A stretch of 64,000 nt of DNA from Nocardia sp. BMG111209 (GTDB lineage Bacteria; Actinomycetota; Actinomycetes; Mycobacteriales; Mycobacteriaceae). Shown in pieces: positions 57,427-64,000 of the stretch (its first letter is position 1; each line of letters begins with the position of its first letter). The notes below the pieces were generated by a model, which worked only from the letters and a program-made list of their open reading frames with translations, searched no databases and was not told the DNA's origin. The stretch lies in the NCBI RefSeq assembly GCF_000381925.1, contig NZ_KB907308.1:992001-1056000 (forward strand). Direction: 5' to 3'. Made by a program: the position numbers and the translations under genes.

Positions 57427-59667
57427 ATGGCCCTCGTCAAGTCTCGCCCGCACTACAACGTCGTCTTCGCGGTGCTGCTGGCGGGCGTCAGCGCGTATGC
57501 CCTGTTGCAGTCGATGGTGGTGCCGGTCTTCTCGCTGCTGATCCCGGCCCTGCACACCACGCAGGCCACCGCGACCTGGCTGATGACCGGATATCTGCTC
57601 TCCGCCTCGGTCGCGACGCCGATCCTCGGCCGGATCGGCGACAAGGTCGGCAAGGAGCGGATGCTCGTCTTCACGCTGCTCGCGCTGACCGTCGGCTCGC
57701 TGATCGCCGCGCTGACCGAATCGGTGAGCGTGATGATCGTCGCGCGGGTCATCCAGGGCCTCGGCGGCGGCGTGATCCCGCTGGCGTTCGGCATCATCCG
57801 GGACGAATTCCCCGCCCGTAAGTTGCACGGCGCGGTGGGCATCGCCTCCTCACTGCTCGCGGTCGGCTCCGGCGTCGGCCTGGTGCTGGCCGGGCCGATC
57901 ATCGACCACCTGAACTACCACTGGCTGTTCTGGATTCCGATGATCATGACGGCGCTCGCCACGGTGGCCGCGGTGTTGTTCGTCCCCGAATCGCCGGTAC
58001 GCAGTCCCGGCCGGATCAACTGGTTCGCGGCGCTGCTGCTGTCGGCGTGGCTGGTGGCGCTGCTGCTGGCGGTCAGCGAGGGCCCGAAATGGGGCTGGGT
58101 CTCGCGCACCACCCTCGGCCTGTTCGCGCTGGCGGTGGTCACCGCGGTCGGCTGGGTCGTCGTCGAACTGCGCTCGACCACCCCGCTGATCGATATGCGG
58201 ACGATGCGGATCCCGGCGGTGTGGACGACCAACGTGGTCGCCGTGCTCACCGGCGTCGGCATGTACGCGATGATGACCTTCCTGCCGCAGCTGTTGCAGA
58301 CCCCGAGATCGGTCGCCGGCTACGGCCTCAGCGCCAGCATCACGAAATCCGGCGTGTACATGCTGCCGTTGTCCGTGGCCATGTTCGTGATCGGCCTCGG
58401 TCTCGGCCCGCTGTCGGCGCGACTCGGCCCGAAGGTGATCGTGCTGGTGGGCAGCATCATCACCGTCCCGGCCTTCGCGCTGCTGGCCGTCGGCCACGAT
58501 CACGACTGGCAGATCTATCTGGCCACGGCCCTGCTCGGCGTGGGCATCGGCCTGTCGTTCTCCTCGATGCCGGCCATCATCGTCGCCGCCGTGCCACCCG
58601 CCCAGACCGGCGCGGCCACCGGCATGAACGCCAACGTCCGTACCGTCGGCGGCGCGATCGGCAGCGCCATCTCGTCGGTCATCCTGACCTCCGGCGCGCA
58701 CACCGCCCACGGCCTGCCCGCCGACTCCGGCTACGCCAACGTGTTCTGGTTCCTGGGCGGCGTGGCCCTGCTGGCCTCGTTCGCCGCGATCGCGATCCCG
58801 GCGGTCCCGGCGATGGAACCGCAGTCCGAGCTCGTCGACACGGTGGCGCCGGAACCGCTGCAGGGCGGCCTGCACGCCCCCGCCACACTGCACGGACCCG
58901 CACTGCACGGTCACATCCGGCACGGCAGCGACCTGCCGGTGACCGGTGTCGTGCTGACCCTGATCGACCCGCACGGACATCAGATCGCGCGCGCCGCGAG
59001 CACCCCCGACGGCGCCTACCGCATCGATGCGCCGGGCCCCGGCGACTACGTCCTGATCGCCGCCGCGCACGGCCATCAGCCGGTCGCGGTCACCGTCACC
59101 CTCGGCGACCGCCCGCAACGCGCCGACCTCACCCTCCCCGACGCGGGCGAACTGTCCGGCACGGTCCGCCGCGCGGAGACCGGCGAGCCGGTACCGAACG
59201 CGACCGTCACCCTGACGAATCCGCACGGCGAGGTCGTCGGCGCCGCGACCACCGGCGCCGACGGCGGCTTCACCTGCCGCGGCGTCCCGTCGGGCACCCA
59301 CACCGTCGTCGTCACCGCCGAACACCTCCGCCCCACCGCGACCACCGTGACCGTCCCCGAGAGCGGCCTGCTCCGCCACGACACGGACCTGGAGTCACTG
59401 GCCGTCCTCGGCGGCGTGGTCCGCGCCGAGGGCCGCACGGTCCCCGACGCCCACATCACGATCCTGGACCCCACCGGCAACCACGTCGCCACCGCCCGCA
59501 CCGACGACGACGGCCGCTACCAGGTCCCCCACCTCCCCGCCGGCGACTACGTCGTCGTCACCCGCGGCTACCCCACCGTGACCAGCAGCGTCCGCGTAGC
59601 CGGCGACGAGAACATCCACGATGTCCAACTCGGCTACGAGGAGGCGGCCCGGCTGCCGGTGCGGTAG
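57427..59667 (+). CDS. MFS transporter (DHA2-like) fused to three carboxypeptidase-regulatory-like repeats, 746 aa
   Basis: Residues 1-~465: 14 membrane segments with LGRIGDKVGKERMLVF in loop 2-3 and GLGGGVIPLAFGIIRDEFPA. A linker (~465-490, EPQSELVDTVAPEP) leads to about 250 residues in three beta-sandwich repeats of CarboxypepD_reg type, each with the pattern G-x-V...P-V-x-x-A-x-V-x-L...D-G-x-Y/F...L-x-x-G-x-Y/H-x-V: first around LHGHIRHGSDLPVTGV, second ELSGTVRRAETGEPVPNA, third VLGGVVRAEGRTVPDAH. ATG 57427 follows GGGGAGGA. Such domains are normally extracytoplasmic, while 14 segments would leave the tail inside, so the topology is of interest. Follows the FUSC/marR pair. Confidence 0.9.
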   Translation: MALVKSRPHYNVVFAVLLAGVSAYALLQSMVVPVFSLLIPALHTTQATATWLMTGYLLSASVATPILGRIGDKVGKERMLVFTLLALTVGSLIAALTESVSVMIVARVIQGLGGGVIPLAFGIIRDEFPARKLHGAVGIASSLLAVGSGVGLVLAGPIIDHLNYHWLFWIPMIMTALATVAAVLFVPESPVRSPGRINWFAALLLSAWLVALLLAVSEGPKWGWVSRTTLGLFALAVVTAVGWVVVELRSTTPLIDMRTMRIPAVWTTNVVAVLTGVGMYAMMTFLPQLLQTPRSVAGYGLSASITKSGVYMLPLSVAMFVIGLGLGPLSARLGPKVIVLVGSIITVPAFALLAVGHDHDWQIYLATALLGVGIGLSFSSMPAIIVAAVPPAQTGAATGMNANVRTVGGAIGSAISSVILTSGAHTAHGLPADSGYANVFWFLGGVALLASFAAIAIPAVPAMEPQSELVDTVAPEPLQGGLHAPATLHGPALHGHIRHGSDLPVTGVVLTLIDPHGHQIARAASTPDGAYRIDAPGPGDYVLIAAAHGHQPVAVTVTLGDRPQRADLTLPDAGELSGTVRRAETGEPVPNATVTLTNPHGEVVGAATTGADGGFTCRGVPSGTHTVVVTAEHLRPTATTVTVPESGLLRHDTDLESLAVLGGVVRAEGRTVPDAHITILDPTGNHVATARTDDDGRYQVPHLPAGDYVVVTRGYPTVTSSVRVAGDENIHDVQLGYEEAARLPVR

Positions 59668-59746
59668 CGGACGCACCGATGAATCCGCGGGCCGTGGGCG
59701 GTCCTACCTCCGACCGAGGTTGTGACCGTGACCGGTAAGGATTCTC

Positions 59747-60430
59747 ATGAGCACGAACGCAATACCGCCTGTCGTCGATGCCGAGACCTGGCAGCGGGAA
59801 CTGGACGCGCTGCGCGTCCGGGAGAAGGCGGCGACCCGCGAACTGGACGCGATCGCCGCTCAGCGCCGCCGGCTGCCGATGGTCGAGATGCCCGAATACG
59901 TGCTCGAGGGTGCGGACGGGCCGGTGCGCCTGGCGGATATCTTCGAGGGCGAATCCCAGCTGATCGTCTACAACCACATGTGGTTTCCGGATGCGGAGTG
60001 GCAGTGTCCCGGCTGCACCGGCTTCACCGCCCAGTTCACCCGGCTGGAATTCCTCGGCAACTACGATGCCCGGTTCGTCATCGTGACCCAGGGGCCGATC
60101 GACGAGGCGCTGGCCTACAAGCGGCGGGTCGGCAACCGGATGACCTGGTATTCCACCGCGAACAGCCCGTTCGGCGCCGATGTCGGTGCGCCGCTCGGCG
60201 GCGGCTTCGCCGTCAATGTGTTCCTGCGCGACGGGGATACGGTCTACCGCACCTGGCACACCGACGGCCGCGGCACCGAACAGCTCACCCACACCTTCGC
60301 CCTGATCGACCTGCTGCCGTTCGGCCGCCAGGAGGAGTGGCAGGACTCACCCGCGGGCTGGCCGCAGTCCCCCACCTACTCCCGCTGGGGCGGCTCGAAA
60401 GAGATTGCCGCGCAATACGGCGAGGCCTGA
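59747..60430 (+). CDS. DUF899 thioredoxin-like protein, 227 aa
   Basis: An N-terminal helix (AETWQRELDALRVREKAATR), then a thioredoxin-like domain with the pair Cys87-x2-Cys90 in EWQCPGCTGF, strands SQLIVYNHMWFP and ARFVIVTQGP, and the DUF899 end FALIDLLPFGRQEEWQDSP followed by YSRWG. DUF899 proteins are cytosolic, of unproven redox function. AAGG precedes the ATG by about 9 bp. Last rightward gene of this group; it is convergent with the next. Confidence 0.9.
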   Translation: MSTNAIPPVVDAETWQRELDALRVREKAATRELDAIAAQRRRLPMVEMPEYVLEGADGPVRLADIFEGESQLIVYNHMWFPDAEWQCPGCTGFTAQFTRLEFLGNYDARFVIVTQGPIDEALAYKRRVGNRMTWYSTANSPFGADVGAPLGGGFAVNVFLRDGDTVYRTWHTDGRGTEQLTHTFALIDLLPFGRQEEWQDSPAGWPQSPTYSRWGGSKEIAAQYGEA

Positions 60431-60432
60431 GG

Positions 60433-60723
60433 CTACCCGGCCGCCGGCTCCACCAGCCGATGGACGACGGCCGGCTCGGCGAGGACCACGGCGAGCACCT
60501 CGGCCAGATATCGGCTGTGCGGCAGGGTGAGGTGCCGGTCCAGGGCCGGTGATCCCGTCCATCGTCCGATCACGACCAGATGCGCCGGATCGTTCGGATC
60601 GACGAAGGGTTGATAAGCGAGACAACCGGATTCGGCCAGCACCGGCTCGATCATGGCCTCGAGGGCGGTGCGCAGCCGGTCCTCCTGACCGCACGCGGCC
60701 CGGAATTCGGTGACGGCGTACAC
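60433..60723 (-). CDS. Antibiotic biosynthesis monooxygenase-domain protein, 96 aa
   Basis: A dimeric alpha-beta barrel of the ABM family: YAVTEFRAACGQEDRLRTAL, the helix EAMIEPVLAESGCLAYQPFV, strand HLVVIGRWTG and AEVLAVVLAEPAVVHRL. Small cofactor-free monooxygenases or quinone-related enzymes belong here; several only bind a ligand. It directly follows the aldo/keto reductase on the same strand (3-bp gap), so the two are probably one operon. Confidence 0.85.
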   Translation of the reverse strand: MYAVTEFRAACGQEDRLRTALEAMIEPVLAESGCLAYQPFVDPNDPAHLVVIGRWTGSPALDRHLTLPHSRYLAEVLAVVLAEPAVVHRLVEPAAG

Positions 60724-60726
60724 CGG

Positions 60727-61752
60727 TCAGGGCCGCGCCGGACCGGCGCCGGCCCCGGTGGCGACGATCGCCGCCGCGATATCGGCGAGATCGCCCTCGT
60801 CCAGGCGAAGTTCACCGGCCCCCGCCCATCCGTCGATCTGTTCCGGCGTACGCGCCCCCACGATCGCGCCGGTGACCCCCGGCCAGGCGACCGTCCAGGC
60901 CAGCGCGACCTCCGCCACCGAGACCTCGTGCCGCCGAGCGATCGGCCGAAACGCCTCCACCAGTGCCAGATTCGCGGCCAGTCCGGTGGTGAAATCCGGA
61001 TGCCCGGACCGCCAATCGTCGGCACCCAGCACCCGATCCGCCGCGAACGCGCCGGTGAGCAATCCCGACTGCAACGACGAGTACACGATCACCCCGGTGG
61101 AATGCTTCGCAGCCCAGGCTATCTCGTCCGCCGCGGTGCGGTTGACGGCCGAGAACGGCGGCTGGATCACATCCACGTGCGCCACCGCCTCGGCCCGGTC
61201 CAGCTGTCCCACATCATGATTCGACAGCCCGATGGCGCGGACCACCCCCTGCTCGCGCAGATCCGCCATGACCTGCCAGTACTCCTCCAGCGGCGTCGAG
61301 CCGGTCCCCGGCGCCTCGCTGCCGAACGCCGCGCCGGTATCCGGCCAGTGCACCTGATACAGGTCGATGTGATCGATCCGCAACCGCCGCAACGACTGTT
61401 CCAGATCCCGCCGGATCGCCTCGGGCCGCATGATCCGTCGCGGCGGCCCCAGAAGATCGTCACCGTCCTCCCACACCAGCCCCGTCTTGGTGAACACGAA
61501 CGGCCGCTCCGATTCCGGTATCCCGGAAAGTGCCCGCCCGACCAGTGATTCGGCATGCCCCACCCCGTACGCAGGCGCGGTGTCGATCCAGTTCAGCCCC
61601 CGATCGACCGCATGCCGGATCGCCGCGATCGACGCCTCGTCCTCGGTCGCTCCCCAGGAGTACTGCCACCCGGACCCGGCGATCACCCACGTCCCGAAAC
61701 CCAGTGCGCTGATGTCCATCCCGGTATCACCCAGCGAATACGTCACGCCCAC
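60727..61752 (-). CDS. Aldo/keto reductase, 341 aa
   Basis: (beta/alpha)8 NADPH-dependent reductase. Catalytic set: Asp and Tyr in DTAPAYGVGHAE, Lys in FVFTKTG and His in YQVHWPD. SNHDVGQLDRA and the C-terminal AIVGARTPEQIDGWAG form the cofactor site. GTG 61752 (VGVTYSLGDTG) sits 6 bp from AGGAG; ATG 61758 would be only 1-2 bp from it. It heads the two-gene operon with the ABM protein and is divergent from an XRE/MmyB-type regulator. Confidence 0.9.
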   Translation of the reverse strand: MGVTYSLGDTGMDISALGFGTWVIAGSGWQYSWGATEDEASIAAIRHAVDRGLNWIDTAPAYGVGHAESLVGRALSGIPESERPFVFTKTGLVWEDGDDLLGPPRRIMRPEAIRRDLEQSLRRLRIDHIDLYQVHWPDTGAAFGSEAPGTGSTPLEEYWQVMADLREQGVVRAIGLSNHDVGQLDRAEAVAHVDVIQPPFSAVNRTAADEIAWAAKHSTGVIVYSSLQSGLLTGAFAADRVLGADDWRSGHPDFTTGLAANLALVEAFRPIARRHEVSVAEVALAWTVAWPGVTGAIVGARTPEQIDGWAGAGELRLDEGDLADIAAAIVATGAGAGPARP

Positions 61753-61884
61753 AACCATTCTCCTGCCAGTGCTCGAACGTTCCGTATCCACCGTCGCCGA
61801 ACACCGCGCGCCGTGGCAGTGCCGCCCGAGCCTGGGCACGCCGTGACCAGTCGGCGCGGCCACCGAATCCGCGATACTGGGGAT

Positions 61885-62730
61885 ATGACCTTGGACCGGC
61901 GAGCCGAATTGGGCGAATTCCTGCGCTCCCGGCGGGCCCGCCTCCGTCCCGACGAGGTCGGCCTGATCGAACACGGCACCCGCCGCCGGGTCCCCGGCCT
62001 GCGCCGCGAGGAACTCGCCCTGCTGGCAGGCGTCAGCGTGGACCACTACATCCGCCTGGAACAGGGTCGCACCCTGCACTTCTCGGAATCCGTCCTCGAC
62101 GCGGTATCGCGGGCCCTGCGCCTGTCCGACGTGGAACGCGACCATCTCTACCGCCTGGCCCGCCCCCGCGCCGACAACGAACCCGCCGAACAACGGGTCC
62201 GTCCCGGCCTCCGCCTCCTGGTCGACTCCGCGGAGGTGCCGACCGTCGTACTGGGCCGCGGCACCCAGGTCCTGGCGTGGAACCCGTTGGCCGCGGCCCT
62301 GTTCACCGATTTCGGCGCCCTCCCCGCGGAACACCGCAACCTGGCCCGCCTGATCTTCCTGGACGAGGGCATGCGAGCCCTCTACGAGGACTGGCCGGCC
62401 AAACTGGCCGACGTGACCGGTTATCTCCGCCTGGAGGCCACCCGCCACCCGAACGACCGGGACATCACCACCCTGATCGCCGAATTGCACACGGCCAGCG
62501 AGGAATTCCGCGCGCGGTGGCAGCAGCACGGCCTGAAGGAGAAAACCCACGGCCGCTACGCCTACCTCCACCCCCTGGTGGGCCGGATCGAACTGAACTT
62601 CGAAACCCTGCGCCTCCCCGGCGATCCCGACCAGGCCGTGATCGCCCACACGGTCGACCCCGGCTCACCCAGCGCCACAGCCCTGCAACTGCTGGCGAAC
62701 CTGGCCGCGAAGTCCACCGCGCGAGCCTGA
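61885..62730 (+). CDS. XRE-family regulator with MmyB-like ligand domain, 281 aa
   Basis: HTH region (VPGLRREELALLAGVSVDHY, IRLEQGRTLHFSESVLD), then the MmyB-like domain (VVLGRGTQVLAWNPLAAALF, LARLIFLDEGMRALYEDW, HPLVGRIELNFETLRLPGDP). Close in organisation to the regulator at 31091. As is typical, it is divergent from an oxidoreductase (the aldo/keto reductase at 61752), which it probably represses. No perfect palindrome comparable to the one at 31983 was seen in the 132-bp gap. Confidence 0.88.
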   Translation: MTLDRRAELGEFLRSRRARLRPDEVGLIEHGTRRRVPGLRREELALLAGVSVDHYIRLEQGRTLHFSESVLDAVSRALRLSDVERDHLYRLARPRADNEPAEQRVRPGLRLLVDSAEVPTVVLGRGTQVLAWNPLAAALFTDFGALPAEHRNLARLIFLDEGMRALYEDWPAKLADVTGYLRLEATRHPNDRDITTLIAELHTASEEFRARWQQHGLKEKTHGRYAYLHPLVGRIELNFETLRLPGDPDQAVIAHTVDPGSPSATALQLLANLAAKSTARA

Positions 62731-62759
62731 ACTCGTTCCCGCCCCGCGGCTTTCACGGA

Positions 62760-62963
62760 TCAGACGCGACGGCGACGACGGAACCCGCCCCGGGACCGCC
62801 ACTGACTGCGAGTGGGAATCCGGGCACTCAATCCCGCCAAGTGCAGGGATATACCGATGAACCCGGCGATGACGAACCCCTCGATGGTGGTACCCGACGA
62901 GCCCCCACCGATATTGAGCAGCAGCGCGATGACGAACAGAACAGAAGCGATGATGGCGAACAT
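62760..62963 (-). CDS. Small membrane protein, 67 aa
   Basis: ATG 62963 begins MFAIIASVLFVIALLLNIGG, a first membrane helix; a second follows (TTIEGFVIAGFIGISLHLAG), then a basic tail (RGGFRRRRRV). The inside-positive tail suggests the C-terminus in the cytoplasm. No family recognised. A frame continuing upstream to 63068 lacks coding character. Confidence 0.65.
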   Translation of the reverse strand: MFAIIASVLFVIALLLNIGGGSSGTTIEGFVIAGFIGISLHLAGLSARIPTRSQWRSRGGFRRRRRV

Positions 62964-63095
62964 ATCCGGGTCATACCCAGGATCCCCGGTTTGCACCCGG
63001 CACTTTTCCGCCCGCCGTCGCTCGGCCACTCGATCGCGGATCGCGCACCGCGACACCGGAACCGGCACGGAGCTTCCGCGTGCCCAGCGAAAAGG

Positions 63096-63653
63096 CTAGC
63101 GCTGGACAGGTTTCGGCGCCGGGCGGGCCGACCTGCGCGACAATCGGACCACCAGACCCCCCGCGATTAGCCCGACGCACCACCCCGCCAGGACATCACT
63201 GGGCCAATGCGCACCGAGATAGACCATCGCGATCCCGACCCAGACGGCGGCGAGTACGAGCAGCCATCCCACCCAGCGCCGATTGATCGGCCAGGGCACC
63301 ACCGCGTACAGCGCGACCGCCCCGGCCGCCGTCATCGCCGCCACCGTGGACGGCATCGCGGAGGAGTGCACGAACACCAGCGACACCTCCCGCGGCGGTC
63401 TCGGCCGGCCGATCAGATGCTTGAGCACCCTCGCCACCACCTCTGCCAGCACCACCGAACCGACCACGGTCAGCACCCCGCGCCGCCACCGGCGCACCAC
63501 CACCGCGACCACCAGCAACACCAGCACCGCGAGCACCAGCGTGCGGTCGTTGGTCCCGACGTTCATCGCCCATCGCGCCACCGTGGTTGCCACCGGGTTC
63601 CGGTGCCGGGCCAGCAGTCGCATGATCTCCAGATCCACACCCACTCGACACAT
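63096..63653 (-). CDS. PAP2-superfamily membrane phosphatase-like protein, ~185 aa
   Basis: Five or six membrane helices. The first PAP2 motif is intact (K-HLIGRP-RP). In the second, where P-S-G-H is expected, the sequence is SSAMPSTVAA, so the catalytic His is missing; in the third (S-R-x5-H-x3-D) the sequence is AMVYLGAHWPSD, keeping His and Asp but not Arg. It may be inactive or act on a different substrate. The start is uncertain: ATG 63653 (MCRVGVDLE) or ATG 63677. Confidence 0.75.
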   Translation of the reverse strand: MCRVGVDLEIMRLLARHRNPVATTVARWAMNVGTNDRTLVLAVLVLLVVAVVVRRWRRGVLTVVGSVVLAEVVARVLKHLIGRPRPPREVSLVFVHSSAMPSTVAAMTAAGAVALYAVVPWPINRRWVGWLLVLAAVWVGIAMVYLGAHWPSDVLAGWCVGLIAGGLVVRLSRRSARPAPKPVQR

Positions 63654-63695
63654 TGTGCCCAGCACGTACGAACACACTGTTCGCCGGGCCGATGC

Positions 63696-64000
63696 TCACC
63701 GGTGCAGTGTGCTGAAAAACTGCCAGATCACCGCCGAGGCGCCGAACTGCCGGGTGACCTTGCCGACGATCGCCTGCGGAAGATACTGCGTCCCATCGGG
63801 CCAGGTGTGCCCGCCGCCGGCCACCGAGTAGAGCTGGACCTGGCTTCCGTCCCGGCAGCCGCCGGTCACGGACACCGTGACGGTCGTACCGTCGTGCGCG
63901 GTGTCCGGCAGCGTATCGACCGCGGCAGGCGCGGTGCACCCGTCCACGGACAACCATTGCCGCTGGGTGTCCGCCACCGACGAGACCGGCACCGCTCCCG
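63696..64000 (-). CDS. LpqC/PHB-depolymerase-like esterase, C-terminal part
   Basis: The frame enters from the right edge and ends at 63696; about 101 residues are visible. Sequence features are of CE1/LpqC-type alpha/beta hydrolases: the substrate-region RQWLSVDGC with Cys later paired in TGGCRDGSQV, strand VQLYSVAGGGHTWPDG containing the catalytic His, and the last helix ASAVIWQFFSTL. Secretion and start cannot be judged as the N-terminus is outside. Confidence 0.75.
   Translation of the reverse strand, partial: GAVPVSSVADTQRQWLSVDGCTAPAAVDTLPDTAHDGTTVTVSVTGGCRDGSQVQLYSVAGGGHTWPDGTQYLPQAIVGKVTRQFGASAVIWQFFSTLHR

Noticed and set aside
1..64000. CRISPR arrays, rRNA operons, prophage modules, replication origin
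   Set aside because: No regularly spaced repeats, rRNA segments, phage structural genes or DnaA-box clusters were seen in the window.

Overview
The window is high-GC DNA with dense, overlapping actinobacterial operons (ATGA/GTGA junctions), GTG starts and several apparently leaderless genes. A PknK-like kinase, a DUF222/HNH protein, a DesA3-like desaturase, an LpqC-like esterase and many TetR/AraC/MarR regulators point to a mycolic-acid actinomycete, most probably Nocardia or a close relative. This is an inference from gene content; no marker gene such as 16S is present.

Layout. 1-2117: MarR regulator (cut by the window edge) and a DHA2 exporter. 2288-4842: a DGPF/YCII protein, an ECF42-type sigma factor and an alpha/beta hydrolase with a one-base frameshift. 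5422-10327: a stand-alone threonyl-tRNA editing domain, then a STAS protein coupled to a ~1390-residue hybrid histidine kinase/PP2C phosphatase/anti-sigma-type kinase. 10641-12172: a small membrane protein and a fatty acid desaturase. 12173-17800: a gene-poor, rearranged stretch with two halves of an IS3-family transposase in opposite orientation, an SDR fragment, a methyltransferase, an AraC regulator and a complete IS1380-family element (15720-17383, 5-bp target duplication), ending at tRNA-Ala(GGC). 18039-24298: DUF222/HNH protein, DsbA-like and rhomboid-like membrane proteins, an MFS exporter and phosphoglucomutase. 24512-27620: an exporter flanked by two paralogous TetR genes that share an operator motif. 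27715-30488: lactone oxidase, then a three-gene Asp23/envelope-stress operon. 30782-34408: small charged protein, XRE regulator/YceI pair, two ANTAR proteins. 34814-39569: AraC tandem pair, TetR/DoxX pair, FetAB-like ABC exporter. 39614-47904: a Lrp/AsnC-controlled catabolic cluster. 47908-51402: PknK-like kinase. 51597-64000: serine hydrolase, membrane protein, SRPBCC and SnoaL proteins, FUSC/MarR pair, an MFS transporter fused to three beta-sandwich repeats, DUF899, aldo/keto reductase with XRE regulator, PAP2-like protein and an esterase fragment.

The most coherent candidate for a new system is 39614-47904. A two-headed AsnC regulator is divergent from a polar-amino-acid ABC importer (lipoprotein, permease, ATPase). 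These are followed in one tightly overlapping run by a D-2-hydroxyacid dehydrogenase, a TIM-barrel isomerase-like protein, a Rieske oxygenase, a class II aldolase and a guanidino-acid ureohydrolase. Together they suggest uptake, oxidation, C-C cleavage and urea release from a guanidino amino acid or related compound; the substrate is not known.

No CRISPR array, rRNA, prophage or replication origin was seen.
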